Assembly (NCBI RefSeq): GCF_018398335.1
Contig: NZ_JAHBRX010000001.1
Location: 248,001 to 312,000, forward strand
Direction: 5' to 3'
Length of the DNA: 64,000 bases
DNA from: Chelatococcus sp. HY11
GTDB lineage: Bacteria > Pseudomonadota > Alphaproteobacteria > Rhizobiales > Beijerinckiaceae
Shown: positions 1 to 9,864 of the stretch, one piece after another
Layout of the letters: each line of letters starts with the position of its first letter
Numbering within the stretch: position 1 is the stretch's first letter
Notes under the pieces: generated by a model
What the model saw: only the letters and a program-made list of their open reading frames with translations
What the model was told of the DNA's origin: nothing
The model's database searches: none
Program-made: the position numbers and the translations under genes

Positions 1-1467
1 CGTCTCGACGATGAAGCGCGCCGCTTCCATCAGGGGAATGCGCGCCGCCCGCGCATGGGCATGGAGAACCTGCACGGTCGCGTCGCCGAGGCCGCGCTTT
101 GGCGTATTCAGGATGCGCTCGAAGGCGAGATCGTCGGCGGGCTGGGCGACGCAGCGGAAATAGGCGAGCGCGTCGCGGATCTCCATACGCTCGTAGAAGC
201 GCGGGCCGCCGATGACGCGGTAGGGCAGGCCGAGCTGCACGAAACGGTCTTCGAGCTCCCGCATCTGCGCGGAAATGCGCACGAGGATGGCGATTTCGGA
301 GAGATTGTGCCCCTTGGCCTGCAACGCCTCGATCTCTTCGCCGACGAGGCGGGCCTCTTCCTCCGAGTCCCACGCGCCGGTGATCGTCACCTTCTCGCCC
401 GGTTCATCGTCCGTGCGCAGTGTCTTGCCGAGCCGGCCCTCGTTATGGGCGATGAGGTGGGAGGCAGCCGCGAGGATATGAGCATGGGAGCGGTAGTTGC
501 GCTCCAGTCGCACCACCACGGCACCCGGAAAATCGTGCTCGAAGCGCAGGATGTTGTCCACCTCCGCGCCACGCCAGCCATAGATCGACTGGTCGTCGTC
601 ACCGACGCAGGCCAGATTGCGCTGGCCGGGCTCGCGCCCCTGGGCCAGCAGCCGGAGCCACAGATACTGCGCGACGTTGGTGTCTTGGTATTCGTCCACC
701 AGCATATAGCGGAAGCGCTTCTGATACTGGGCGAGGACGTCCGGATGCTCGCGGAAGAGGCGGATGGTCTCGGTCAACAGGTCGCCGAAATCGGCGGCAT
801 TCAGGATCTTCAAGCGTTCCTGATAATGGCGGTAAAGTTCTGTGCCCCGGCCATTGGCGAAGGCGGCGCCCTCACCGTGCGGCACTTGGTCGGGGCCGAG
901 TGCCCGGTTCTTCCAGCCGTCGATGATGCTCGCGAGCTGGCGGGCCGGCCAGCGCTTCTCGTCGAGATTAGCGGCCTGGATCACCTGCTTCATGAGGCGG
1001 ATCTGGTCGTCCACGTCGAGAATGGTGAAATCGCTCTTGAGGCCGACGAGCTCGGCGTGGCGGCGCAGGATCTTGGTGGAAATGGCATGGAACGTGCCGA
1101 GCCAGGGCATGCCTTCGGCCGCCGGCCCGACCAGCATGCCGACGCGCGCCTTCATCTCGCGCGCCGCCTTGTTGGTGAAGGTGACGGCGAGAATGTCGGA
1201 AGGGCGGGCGCGGCCGATGGCGATCAGATGGGCGATGCGCGTGGTGAGCACCCTGGTCTTGCCCGTGCCGGCACCCGCGAGAACGAGCACCGGCCCCTCG
1301 GTGGTCTCCACCGCGAGGCGCTGCTCGTGGTTGAGACCGGCGAGATAGGCAACAGGCGCTGCCTGCGCTCGGGCGCGCTCGCTGAGGCTGCCGCCACGCG
1401 GCGCGGCCCGGGTGGCCTCGCCGTCGGCGTCGTGCTTCCGGGATGGGTGGTTCAGACCTTGATTCAT
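1..1467 (-). CDS. UvrD/PcrA-type ATP-dependent DNA helicase (N-terminal part, cut by window edge)
   Basis: Superfamily 1 helicase that unwinds DNA 3'-5' in repair and replication. The reverse strand reads from an ATG at 1467 to the left edge in frame for 489 codons with no stop, so the C-terminus lies outside the window. Visible motifs are a Q-motif region (LNHEQRLAVE, residues 45-54), Walker A AGAGTGKT (64-71), motif Ia TFTNKAA, Walker B/motif II VDEYQDTN (about 260), motif III GDDDQSIYGWRG and motif IV ERNYRS. The first ~40 residues are a charged, poorly conserved extension. The plus strand carries a 510-codon open frame over the same DNA, which is only the antisense shadow of this high-GC gene. 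UvrD versus PcrA cannot be separated without the C-terminus. Confidence 0.95.
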   Translation of the reverse strand, partial: MNQGLNHPSRKHDADGEATRAAPRGGSLSERARAQAAPVAYLAGLNHEQRLAVETTEGPVLVLAGAGTGKTRVLTTRIAHLIAIGRARPSDILAVTFTNKAAREMKARVGMLVGPAAEGMPWLGTFHAISTKILRRHAELVGLKSDFTILDVDDQIRLMKQVIQAANLDEKRWPARQLASIIDGWKNRALGPDQVPHGEGAAFANGRGTELYRHYQERLKILNAADFGDLLTETIRLFREHPDVLAQYQKRFRYMLVDEYQDTNVAQYLWLRLLAQGREPGQRNLACVGDDDQSIYGWRGAEVDNILRFEHDFPGAVVVRLERNYRSHAHILAAASHLIAHNEGRLGKTLRTDDEPGEKVTITGAWDSEEEARLVGEEIEALQAKGHNLSEIAILVRISAQMRELEDRFVQLGLPYRVIGGPRFYERMEIRDALAYFRCVAQPADDLAFERILNTPKRGLGDATVQVLHAHARAARIPLMEAARFIVET

Positions 1468-1635
1468 GGGACGACCTTGGACCAAAACGCGAACGGCGTC
1501 GAGCTTTCCGGCGATGCGGATGGCGTTATGGGCACGCTGCCCACACTAAAGCCATGGCGCGCGACGGCTTCCATCCCATATAAATAGCGCGCTCTGATGT
1601 AGGTACGCGGGGCGCGGTATGGGAGGAGCGGTGCG

Positions 1636-1968
1636 ATGTGTACCGAAATGCGTACGCGTGTTTCCTGGGGTCGGGAAAGACCTCAGTCTGGCAAAAGCGA
1701 GAAGGGCATTGCGCCGCGCGCCGTGGTCTCATTTGGTGCGATGATCGCGATCCTTGTGGCGACACAGGGGGCACTTGCGCAAACGAACAATCAGTTCCAG
1801 CGCGACTACCAGCAGCAGAACCGCGCTATCGAGCGCCAGTTGCAGGACAATAGCCAGCAGCAGCTTCAGCAGCAGCAGATGAATCAGCTGCGCAACCAGC
1901 AGATGCGCCAGCAGCTCACGCCGCCAGCCTATGTTCCGCCGCCGCCAGTGCAGAATTTCCGGCGATAG
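1636..1968 (+). CDS. Small exported glutamine-rich protein, function unknown
   Basis: Not a recognised family. The 110-residue product has a hydrophobic stretch (AMIAILVATQGALAQ, about residues 35-49) that looks like a signal peptide ending at ALA-Q, although the N-region before it is unusually long. The mature part is almost only Gln, Asn and Arg (runs such as QQQLQQQQMNQLRNQQMRQQ) and ends in a Pro-rich tail (PPPPVQNFRR). A GGAGGA box 8 nt before the ATG at 1636 supports this start. An internal ATG at 1741 would give a more usual signal peptide but has no comparable ribosome site. Low-complexity Q-rich periplasmic proteins of this size are common hypothetical genes in Hyphomicrobiales. Confidence 0.6.
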   Translation: MCTEMRTRVSWGRERPQSGKSEKGIAPRAVVSFGAMIAILVATQGALAQTNNQFQRDYQQQNRAIERQLQDNSQQQLQQQQMNQLRNQQMRQQLTPPAYVPPPPVQNFRR

Positions 1969-2127
1969 GACGTTGCCGTCAGTGGCTGGCCGATGGGTGA
2001 GAGGCTGTTTCCGGGGCTGATGTCCTGTTTTCGTTTCGACACCGGCCGCGCACGCAGCTAAAAGGGCCTTTGATCAGGCTGTGACGGCGCCTCGCGCGCC
2101 GTGGCACGAGAAGGGGGGTCGATCGAG

Positions 2128-3540
2128 ATGTTGCAAGCCGCGCCAGCAGGTGTCCGTCCTTCTCCGGATGCGGTCGCAGCGGTCGTCGATGCCCTGGCCG
2201 CTAATTTCGGTTCACGGCTCGTGACAAGCCATGCGGTTCGCGAGCAGCACAGCAATACCCTGACCTGGGTGCCGAGCCAGGCGCCCGACGCCGTCGTCTT
2301 CCCAAAGACGACCGAGGAGGTGGTCGCCATCGTCAGGCTTTGCGCCGAGCACCGGGTGCCGGTCATTCCCTTCGGCACGGGCACGTCCTTCGAGGGGCAT
2401 GTGAACGCCCCGCTTGGCGGCATCTCGATCGATACAAGTCTGATGAAACAGATCATCGCGGTGCATGCCGAGGATCTGAGCTGTGTCGTCGAACCGGGAG
2501 TGACCCGCAAGGAACTCAACGACTTCCTGCGTGACCAGGGCTTGTTCTTCCCCATCGACCCCGGCGCGGACGCCTCGATCGGCGGCATGGCGGCGACACG
2601 CGCCTCCGGCACCAATGCCGTCCGCTACGGCACGATGAAGGACAACGTGCTGTCGCTGACCGTCGTGACGCCCGAGGGCGCCGTGGTGAAGACCGCGAGC
2701 CGGGCCAAGAAATCCTCCGCCGGCTATGACCTCACGCGCCTTTTCGTTGGCTCGGAGGGCACGCTCGGCGTCATCACATCCATCACTCTCAAGCTGCACG
2801 GCATTCCCGAGGCCGTGTCGGCGGGCATCTGCCCGTTCCCCTCGGTGCATGCGGCGTGTGACGCTACCATCCTGACGATCCAGACCGGCTTGCCCGTGGC
2901 CCGGATCGAGCTTCTCGACCAGACCATGGTCAAGGCGGTGAACCTGCACTCGAAACTCGGCCTGCCGGAGAGCCCGCTGCTGTTGCTGGAGTTCCACGGC
3001 ACGGAGGCGAGCGTGCGCGAGCAAGCCGAGCGCTTTGGCGAAATCGCCAAAGACCTCGGGGGCGGGCCCTTCATCTGGGAGACCAAGGCGGAGGATCGTT
3101 CGCGCCTGTGGCAAGCGCGCCATGACGCCTATTGGGCGACGCTCGCGCTTCGGCCCGGCGCGCGGCCAGTGCCGACCGACGTCTGCGTACCGATCTCTCA
3201 GCTCGCCGATTGTGTGGAGGAGACACGGGCCGACATCGCCGAGATCGGGTTGATCGCCCCGATCGTCGGGCACGTCGGAGACGGCAATTTCCACGTGCAG
3301 CCGCTCGTGAATACGGAAGACCCGGCGGAGATCGAGGTGCTGGAGGCGTTCCTGAAACGCCTGGTGATGCGCGCGCTCGCCATGGGCGGAACCTGCACGG
3401 GCGAGCACGGCGTGGGGCAGAAGAAGATGCATTATCTCGAGGCGGAGCACGGTGCCCCGGCTCTCGACCTGATGGCCCGAATCAAACGGGCGATCGATCC
3501 GCTGAACATCATGAATCCCGGCAAGATCGTCGACGTTTAA
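2128..3540 (+). CDS. FAD-binding oxidase, D-lactate dehydrogenase (cytochrome) / glycolate oxidase GlcD type
   Basis: Flavoprotein of the FAD_binding_4 / FAD-oxidase_C family that oxidises a 2-hydroxy acid, probably D-lactate, and passes electrons to the respiratory chain. The 470-residue product has the PCMH-type FAD-binding half with PFGTGTSFEGHVNAPLGGIS and GADASIGGMAATRASGTNAVRYG, then the C-terminal half with the HVGDGNFHVQ and GTCTGEHGVGQKK motifs that carry the conserved histidines of D-lactate dehydrogenases. Length fits the family (about 470). The ATG at 2128 is preceded by AGGGGGG at 2112-2117. A GTG at 2101 in the same frame would add nine residues without a ribosome site. It stands alone between a Q-rich gene and asmA. 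Confidence 0.9.
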   Translation: MLQAAPAGVRPSPDAVAAVVDALAANFGSRLVTSHAVREQHSNTLTWVPSQAPDAVVFPKTTEEVVAIVRLCAEHRVPVIPFGTGTSFEGHVNAPLGGISIDTSLMKQIIAVHAEDLSCVVEPGVTRKELNDFLRDQGLFFPIDPGADASIGGMAATRASGTNAVRYGTMKDNVLSLTVVTPEGAVVKTASRAKKSSAGYDLTRLFVGSEGTLGVITSITLKLHGIPEAVSAGICPFPSVHAACDATILTIQTGLPVARIELLDQTMVKAVNLHSKLGLPESPLLLLEFHGTEASVREQAERFGEIAKDLGGGPFIWETKAEDRSRLWQARHDAYWATLALRPGARPVPTDVCVPISQLADCVEETRADIAEIGLIAPIVGHVGDGNFHVQPLVNTEDPAEIEVLEAFLKRLVMRALAMGGTCTGEHGVGQKKMHYLEAEHGAPALDLMARIKRAIDPLNIMNPGKIVDV

Positions 3541-3649
3541 TGCGCAGATGCCCTCGAAATGCCAACCGGGGGCGCTATCGTCTGGCATGTCGTGCGGCCA
3601 GATGTGTTCACTGCACGGTGTGTCGTCACCCCGCGCGGGCGACAGAACG

Positions 3650-3681
3650 CGTTTTGAGCAAAATACGTTTTGACCAAAATG
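3650..3681. promoter_or_regulatory. Tandem 16-bp repeat with internal palindromes upstream of the AsmA gene
   Basis: The 289-base gap before the AsmA gene holds two head-to-tail 16-mers, CGTTTTGAGCAAAATA (3650-3665) and CGTTTTGACCAAAATG (3666-3681). Each contains the near-palindrome TTTTGANCAAAA, so the pair looks like two adjacent operator half-turn sites. A possible -10-like TAGTAT follows near 3717. No known regulator is recognised from this motif. Apart from this the gap 3541-3829 shows no gene. Confidence 0.4.
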
Positions 3682-3829
3682 CTTGCCACTCCTAGTCATT
3701 TTCTGCAGGGAAGTCGCTAGTATAGGTTCGACCCTAGTGGCCGCTTGGCCGCGTTCTCTCGCAACCGACCGCCCACGACAGACTGCCTGACCGACCGCCC
3801 ATGACCGATCGATCCAAGAGCCCAGAAGC

Positions 3830-6800
3830 GTGCGCGATATCCTGACGATCATCGCTGGCCTGATTGTCCTCGTGCTCTGCGCGGCGCTCGCAGTGCCTTA
3901 TTTCGTCGATTGGGACGCGCGGCGGGGGGACGTGGAGCTCGCGCTGTCACGGGCCCTTGGTCTCCCGGTGATCACGCAGGGTGATATCAATCTGCGGCTC
4001 CTGCCTTCGCCGCGGGTGATCTTAGGCCGTGTCACGATCGGTACTCCGGCCGCGGGCCGTCCTGGCATCACGGCGAACGAACTCTCGGTGGAGCTTGAAA
4101 CCACCGCGCTGCTGTCGGGTGCGGTCCGCGTGGTCGAGGCGCGGCTCGTGCGGCCGGTGGTCACAGCTGTTGTGGGCGATGACGGGCGCGTGATGCTTCC
4201 CGAGCTCAGCAACTCGATCCCGATGCCGATCACCGCATTCGGCATCGAGAAGCTGGTGGTCGACGCGGGACAACTGCGCCTCATCGAGGCCGAGGGCGGT
4301 GTGCGCGACATCGGGCCGATCAGCGGGGAGATCCAGGCGGTGGCTCTGTCCGGGCCGTGGCGCATCGCCGGGCAGGTGGGGAACATACCGCTGCGCCTCT
4401 CGACCGGCACGATCGATGCCGAGGGGCGCCTGCGCGTCAAAGGCGGCATCGGCGAGCTCACTTCGCCGCATCTCGATATCGATGGCGATCTTCTGCTGAC
4501 GACCGCCACGCCCGCCGGCGGCGGCTCGCGCGCCTTCGCCCCCGGCTTCAATGGCCGGCTTGGAGCGGTGATACCGTTGCCGCAGGCCGATACGGCGCGT
4601 GCCGACGCGGCTCAGGACGCGGCGCAACCGCCGTCCGCGTTGATGGTGACGGCGACTGTGACGACGGCGGGGCGCCGCCTGAAGGCGGAGACGGTGGAAG
4701 TCACGACCGCGAACGGTGGTTCCAGCCTCGCGCTGGCGGGCACCGGTGAGCTCGATTTCGGGCGCAGTGGTCCGGTCTTGTCAATGGCGCTGACATCGCG
4801 CCGGCTGGAGATCACGCAGGGTACCGACCTTGCCGGACGCGTCGGGGAGATCGGCGAGAGGCTCGTCACGACCCTGCCTTCGCTGAAGGCATCCATTGGT
4901 GTTCAGGCAGCAAGCTTCGCCATAGCCGGTGAGGAGTTTGGGCCGCTTGATCTTGCCGTTGGGCGGGAGAACGGCAAGGCCACGGTTGAGCGTTTCAATC
5001 TCGCAGGCGCCGGGGATGCCCGGCTGGAGGCGTCCGGCAGTGTCGACTTCGGAACGGAGACGGCCTTCTCGGGTCGGGTAGCGTTCGGCATCAGGGAGCC
5101 GGCGCGCCTCGCGCTGTCGCTTGGCCGCATAGGTCTTTCCCGGCCCCTGATCGAGGCGATCTCCGCCTTGCCGGCATCGCGCGCCGTCGCCGATCTGTCG
5201 ATGTCATCCGCCGTGCTCGCCGCGCGCAACATCCGTTTCACGGCCGGCGACGCCACGCTGTCGGGCCTTTTCCGCTACACGCCGCCGACGGGGGCGGAGC
5301 GTGCCCGCTTTGATGCGCAACTCGCCGGCAAGGGGCTGGATCTCGCGAATATCCCCCTGCTCGATGCTGGCGTCGGTGGTCTGACGGGGGCGGATCTCGG
5401 CCTCTCGATCGATCTGGAGGCGCCCCGCTTCGGGACGATCGCCTCGCCGGGCGGGCGGCTGAAGGCCCGAGTTACGCGGGATGCTGAAGCCTTGACGATT
5501 GCCAGCGCCGAGATGACGAATGTCGACGGCGCGAATATGAAGCTTGCCGGTCGGATCGGCCGCGATGGTGGCCAGATCGATGGAGGCTTGACGGCTCCGC
5601 GCCCAGCGGTGATCGCGGCGCTGGCCGCGCGTTTCCTGCCGCCATCCTTCGCAGAAACGCTCCAGCGGGTTGCGCCGCTCGCTGCTCCGCTGACGCTTGC
5701 GCTGAAAGCGGAGCGGCGTGACGCGAGCGCGCCCGTGCTCGCCACCCTGGAGGGGCAGGGCGGCGGTACGGCGTTCCGCACGGCCCTCAGTCTGCCTGCA
5801 CCCGGAGCGGGGCAGACGGCGCAGGGAAGCGATGCCAGCGTCTGGATGGAGCTCACCGCTCGCGATGGCGTCGATCTGCTGCGGCAGCTCGGCGTCGATG
5901 TCGTGCCACTTCCGGGCCTTGGCGAAGGCCGGCTTATCTTCGACGCGAAGGGCCGGACATTGGCCGATCTCGCCGGCACGGCGGAGTTGCGGGTGGCGGG
6001 AGCGACCTTGTCGCTCGCCGGACGCTTGGGTGGAACCGGTCAGGCCGGCGATCCGCCACCGCTTGCGCAGGGAAAGGTAAAACTCGCGACGGATGACCTC
6101 GCACCTCTGGCGCAGGTCCTCGCGCGATCGTTTCCCGGACTGTTGCCGGGGACGGGCGCGCATCTCGAGGCCGATGGCCAGCTCTCCGCACAGGGTGTGG
6201 TGTTTACTGGCCTCAAGGGCGAAGTCGCCGGCGCCCCGGTGGAGGGCCGCCTCGCCATCAATGAAACAGGCCAGATCGACGGCACGCTCAGGGTGCCGCG
6301 CCTGCGGCTCACGGATCTCACGGCGCTGGCGCTGGGGCCGGTTTCGCCACCCACAAGGGGACAGATCTGGTCGTCGCAGCGGTTCGTTCCGGCGATGCCG
6401 CCTGTCGCTGGCAAGGTTGAGCTCGGCTTTGGCCGGCTCGACGTCATCGAGGGGATAACGCTGGCGGATGGCAAGCTTGGTCTTGATCTCACGTCAGATG
6501 CCATCACCCTGCGTGATGTCAGCGGAGGTTTCGGCGGTGGCTCTGTGCTCGCCAATGTAAAGCTCCAGCGGCAGGGCACGCTTGCGGCGGCGACGGGTAA
6601 CGTGGCGCTCAAGGACGTGGAGGCGTCCGCCCTGTTCGGAAAGGGGCCCGGCGGGCGGTTGTCCGGCCGCATGGAAGCGGGAAGCTCCGGCGAGAGCGTC
6701 GCGGCACTTGTCGCCAACATGTCCGGTGGCGGCGAACTGCGTAGCGTCGGCTCATTGATAGCAAGGCTTGATCCGGCGGGGATAGCGCGGGGCCTCGGTA

Positions 6801-7672
6801 AGCTCATGGCGCAGGACCCCATTCGGGCTGAAGCAACCGTGGTCCGCGACACGATCGCGCGTGAGCTCGATTTGGCGAACTGGCCGCTGACCGAAGTGGT
6901 GATGCCCTTGACCCTGTCGGGGGGAACGTTGCGTTTCGGGCCCGTCACGATCGACAGTCGGGATGTGCAGCTGCGGCTCGCGGGCTCAGTGGAACTCGGG
7001 TCGCTCACCCTCGACGCACGGGGGCTGATGGTCTCCAGGCAGTTGCCGGTGGGCTGGAGTGGAGCCGCTCCCGAGATTGCCGTGTCGTGGCGTGGGCCGC
7101 TGACCGATCCCGGCCGCAGTGTCGAGGCGGCCGCGCTCGCCAATGGTCTCGCGGTGATCGCGCTTGCCCGCGAGCTCGATCGTATCGACAAGCTGGAGGC
7201 GGACGCGAAGGAGCGCGCCGAGCGGATCCGTCAGCTGCGTCTTGAGCGTGAACGTCTGGCGGCGGAGAAGCGTGCCGCGGAACAGCGCGACAATCAGGAA
7301 CGGAACAGTCAGGAACGCAATGGCCTGGACGGGGGCGGCTTGGACCCGGCGACAACCGGTGGCACCAATAATCTTCCGTCGCAGGCGCCACTGCCTCCCG
7401 CCGCTCCACCACCGGTCTCGCCGCGTTCGGAGATCCCGACGATCGTTCCGTCCTTCGCCGGCGATGAGAACACAGCGATCGGTGAGGGAGATGGCGCACC
7501 ACAGGAACGTGCTTCGCTGAGCAGCCATGGCGTCAGGCCCGCCCAGCCAGCCCGCGTTCCGGCGCCGACTGCCATGGGACTATCGATTCCAACCGGCGCG
7601 CAACCCTCGCCGCGGGCACGGACAGGTGCGCCGCTCGACCTTACGCCACCGGGCTATGCTCCCCTGCGATAA
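3830..7672 (+). CDS. AsmA-family inner-membrane-anchored periplasmic protein
   Basis: Large member (1280 residues) of the AsmA/TamB-like family, thought to act in transport of phospholipids between the membranes or in outer-membrane assembly. An N-terminal membrane segment (ILTIIAGLIVLVLCAALAVP, residues 4-23) is followed by the typical AsmA start YFVDWDARRGDVE and RLLPSPRVILGRVTIG. The long beta-rich middle part repeats short Gly/Leu/Asp strands. The tail contains a charged coiled segment (LDRIDKLEADAKERAERIRQ onward, about 1110-1160) and a low-complexity Pro/Gly/Asn C-terminus. Start is GTG at 3830. No partner gene is adjacent. The following RHH/DUF4169 genes run towards it. Confidence 0.88.
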   Translation: MRDILTIIAGLIVLVLCAALAVPYFVDWDARRGDVELALSRALGLPVITQGDINLRLLPSPRVILGRVTIGTPAAGRPGITANELSVELETTALLSGAVRVVEARLVRPVVTAVVGDDGRVMLPELSNSIPMPITAFGIEKLVVDAGQLRLIEAEGGVRDIGPISGEIQAVALSGPWRIAGQVGNIPLRLSTGTIDAEGRLRVKGGIGELTSPHLDIDGDLLLTTATPAGGGSRAFAPGFNGRLGAVIPLPQADTARADAAQDAAQPPSALMVTATVTTAGRRLKAETVEVTTANGGSSLALAGTGELDFGRSGPVLSMALTSRRLEITQGTDLAGRVGEIGERLVTTLPSLKASIGVQAASFAIAGEEFGPLDLAVGRENGKATVERFNLAGAGDARLEASGSVDFGTETAFSGRVAFGIREPARLALSLGRIGLSRPLIEAISALPASRAVADLSMSSAVLAARNIRFTAGDATLSGLFRYTPPTGAERARFDAQLAGKGLDLANIPLLDAGVGGLTGADLGLSIDLEAPRFGTIASPGGRLKARVTRDAEALTIASAEMTNVDGANMKLAGRIGRDGGQIDGGLTAPRPAVIAALAARFLPPSFAETLQRVAPLAAPLTLALKAERRDASAPVLATLEGQGGGTAFRTALSLPAPGAGQTAQGSDASVWMELTARDGVDLLRQLGVDVVPLPGLGEGRLIFDAKGRTLADLAGTAELRVAGATLSLAGRLGGTGQAGDPPPLAQGKVKLATDDLAPLAQVLARSFPGLLPGTGAHLEADGQLSAQGVVFTGLKGEVAGAPVEGRLAINETGQIDGTLRVPRLRLTDLTALALGPVSPPTRGQIWSSQRFVPAMPPVAGKVELGFGRLDVIEGITLADGKLGLDLTSDAITLRDVSGGFGGGSVLANVKLQRQGTLAAATGNVALKDVEASALFGKGPGGRLSGRMEAGSSGESVAALVANMSGGGELRSVGSLIARLDPAGIARGLGKLMAQDPIRAEATVVRDTIARELDLANWPLTEVVMPLTLSGGTLRFGPVTIDSRDVQLRLAGSVELGSLTLDARGLMVSRQLPVGWSGAAPEIAVSWRGPLTDPGRSVEAAALANGLAVIALARELDRIDKLEADAKERAERIRQLRLERERLAAEKRAAEQRDNQERNSQERNGLDGGGLDPATTGGTNNLPSQAPLPPAAPPPVSPRSEIPTIVPSFAGDENTAIGEGDGAPQERASLSSHGVRPAQPARVPAPTAMGLSIPTGAQPSPRARTGAPLDLTPPGYAPLR

Positions 7673-7681
7673 GGGGAATAT

Positions 7682-7936
7682 TCAGTTCACGGGGCGTTTG
7701 CGATAGTGCTCGAGGATCGTGACCCGGATAGCCGAGGATAGATTATTGCCGGCGCGGCCCGCATCGATCGTCGCGATGAATTCCGCGATAGGCTGCTTGT
7801 TCTCTGCAGCAATTTCCTTCAGCGCCTCCCAGAAAGGCTCTTCGAGGGAAACGCTGGTGCGGTGGCCTGCGATGACGACTGATCGCTTCGCGACCAGATT
7901 CTGCCCCGCGGCGGCTTTCTGATTGGTAGCCATCAT
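7682..7936 (-). CDS. Ribbon-helix-helix domain protein
   Basis: 84-residue protein of the RHH_4-like family, a small DNA-binding or sulfotransferase-associated fold. Visible: a basic N-terminus, then the strand RTSVSLEEPFWEALKEIAAE and the helix region ending SSAIRVTILEHYRKR, typical of ribbon-helix-helix dimers. Its ATG overlaps the stop of the DUF4169 gene by 4 nt, so the two are translationally coupled, a pairing seen across Hyphomicrobiales. Its target is unknown. Confidence 0.85.
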   Translation of the reverse strand: MMATNQKAAAGQNLVAKRSVVIAGHRTSVSLEEPFWEALKEIAAENKQPIAEFIATIDAGRAGNNLSSAIRVTILEHYRKRPVN

Positions 7937-8151
7937 GATGTGGGTTCGCCATCGGCGCTCCCTTCAACGCGGCGCGTCGGCTCCAGGCGGTGGCCTTCGA
8001 GCTGGCGCTTCTCGCGTTCGTCCTGAACGTCCCGCGCCCGGCGGAAAGCTGCGGGCTCTCCAAACCGGGCGCGGTTGGTGTTTGCTTCCGCCTCGCGCTC
8101 AGCGCGAAGCTTAGCTTTGCGTGCCTGCCTCAGGTTGACGATGTCCGCCAT
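7933..8151 (-). CDS. DUF4169 family protein
   Basis: 72-residue, very basic and Arg/Glu-rich protein starting MADIVNLRQARKAKLRAERE and ending around HRLEPTRRVEG, the recognisable DUF4169 pattern (an N-terminal DIVNLR strand and a long charged helix with an NRARFG turn). The function of the family is unknown. The ATG at 8151 was chosen because the family begins at MADIVNLR; the frame stays open 22 codons upstream but that part is not family-like. It is the first gene of a two-gene operon with the RHH gene. Confidence 0.82.
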   Translation of the reverse strand: MADIVNLRQARKAKLRAEREAEANTNRARFGEPAAFRRARDVQDEREKRQLEGHRLEPTRRVEGSADGEPTS

Positions 8152-8270
8152 GGTAGCCCCGTCCCGTGGTGGCCGGATTTTTGTAGCCGGCTCACACTCT
8201 TCTCCGGCCGGCATCATATCGCAACTTGCGGCTTTCTGGAGGCAGCACCGTAAGTGGTAAACCCCCTATA

Positions 8271-9662
8271 CTAATGAGGACTCAGCATATCCTGCGGCCG
8301 GACGATGGCATCAAATTCCTCAGCCGTCACAGCACCCGATTTCAAGGCCTCCTCGCGGAGCGTGGTGCCATTGTGATGAGCGGCCTTGGCGATGGACGCC
8401 GCCTTGTCGTAGCCGACCTTTGGCGCGAGCGCCGTCACCAGCATGAGCGAACGCTGCATGAGCTCATCGATGCGCGTGGTATTGGCCTCGATGCCGACGA
8501 CACAATTGTCGGCGAAACTCACCGCCGCGTCAGCGAGCAGGCGGACCGACTGCAGGAACGCGTAGCCGATCACAGGCTTGAACACGTTGAGCTCCAGGTG
8601 GCCCTGGGAACCCGCGACGGAAATCGTCGTCTCGTTGCCCAGCACCTGGGCCGCGACCATGGTGATGGCCTCGCACTGGGTAGGATTGACCTTGCCGGGC
8701 ATGATCGAGGAGCCGGGCTCGTTCTCCGGCAGTGACAGTTCGCCGAGGCCGGAGCGCGGGCCGGATCCGAGCAGGCGGATGTCGTTAGCGATCTTGTTGA
8801 GGCCGGCGGCGACGCTCGTCAGGGCGCCATGGGCAAAGACCATCGCGTCGTGGGTGGCGAGAGCCTCGAACTTGTTCGGCGCCGTGACGAAGGGCAGGCC
8901 GGTCAGTTCGGCGACCTTGGCCGCGAAGGCATCGGCAAATTTCGGGTGGGCGTTGAGACCCGTACCGACCGCCGTACCACCCTGCGCAAGACGATAGAGA
9001 TCCTCAAGGGTCTTGTTCACGCGGGCGATGCCGTACTCCACCTGCTGGGCGTAGCCGGAGAATTCCTGTCCGAGCGTGACAGGCGTCGCATCCTGCAGAT
9101 GCGTGCGACCGATCTTGACGATGTCCTTGAAGGCCTCGGCCTTGTCGTTCAGCGCCTTGTGCAGGTGGGTGAGCGAGGGCAGGAGATGCGCCGTGATCGA
9201 ACGGACCGCGGCGATGTGCATCGCGGTCGGGAACGAATCGTTCGACGACTGGCCGCGGTTCACATGATCGTTGGGATGCACGGGCTTTTTGGAGCCGAGC
9301 TCGCCGCCAAGGATCTCGCTTGCGCGGTTGCCGATCACCTCGTTGGCATTCATGTTCGACTGTGTGCCGGAGCCCGTCTGCCACACGACGAGCGGGAAAT
9401 GGTCGTCGAACTTGCCGTCCATCACCTCTGTGGCGGCGGTGGCGATCGCATCCGCAAGCTTGGGATCAAGGGCGCCGAGGTCCTTGTTCACCAGCGCGGC
9501 GGCGCGCTTTACGAGCGCCAGGGCGTGAACGAGCGGAAGGGGCAGCCGTTCGCCGCCGATGCGGAAATTCTGCAGAGAGCGTTGGGTCTGCGCACCCCAA
9601 TAGCGGTCCGCATCGACATCGATCGGGCCAAAGGAATCAGTTTCGCTGCGGGTCTTGGACAT
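8271..9662 (-). CDS. fumC: Fumarate hydratase, class II
   Basis: Class II fumarase catalysing fumarate + water to L-malate in the citric acid cycle. The 463-residue product has the N-terminal [16 protein letters not shown], the substrate-contacting [14 protein letters not shown] and [15 protein letters not shown], and the signature loop [13 protein letters not shown] with the catalytic Ser. The length matches the ~460-residue family. The ATG at 9662 follows a GGGAG box; a TTG one codon upstream is less likely. It is monocistronic, with about 200 non-coding bases on its 5' side and a short gap to DUF4169. Confidence 0.97.
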   Translation of the reverse strand: MSKTRSETDSFGPIDVDADRYWGAQTQRSLQNFRIGGERLPLPLVHALALVKRAAALVNKDLGALDPKLADAIATAATEVMDGKFDDHFPLVVWQTGSGTQSNMNANEVIGNRASEILGGELGSKKPVHPNDHVNRGQSSNDSFPTAMHIAAVRSITAHLLPSLTHLHKALNDKAEAFKDIVKIGRTHLQDATPVTLGQEFSGYAQQVEYGIARVNKTLEDLYRLAQGGTAVGTGLNAHPKFADAFAAKVAELTGLPFVTAPNKFEALATHDAMVFAHGALTSVAAGLNKIANDIRLLGSGPRSGLGELSLPENEPGSSIMPGKVNPTQCEAITMVAAQVLGNETTISVAGSQGHLELNVFKPVIGYAFLQSVRLLADAAVSFADNCVVGIEANTTRIDELMQRSLMLVTALAPKVGYDKAASIAKAAHHNGTTLREEALKSGAVTAEEFDAIVRPQDMLSPH

Positions 9663-9864
9663 CAAGCGCTCCCTGTCACGGTTCCGCGCAGGCCATATAA
9701 GCCTTGAGCCGGAGAGTCGAGAGGGACGCGCGGGAGAAATGCCGCAGCGGACGGCTTTTTCGCGCGGACATCATAGTCCGAGCGATAGTCCCCGCGCGAT
9801 GAACGTCGAGACATCGGCGAGCGCGGGGCTTCGCTGCGGCTGAAGCCAGGTCAGCTTTTCTGGA

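Noticed and set aside
55-1587. A 510-codon plus-strand open frame at the left edge
   Set aside because: It lies antisense to a helicase gene with all motifs in order; high GC content keeps the complementary frame open.
2212-3852. A 546-codon minus-strand frame over the FAD oxidase gene
   Set aside because: Antisense shadow; no domain, no ribosome site, and the plus strand encodes a complete oxidase.
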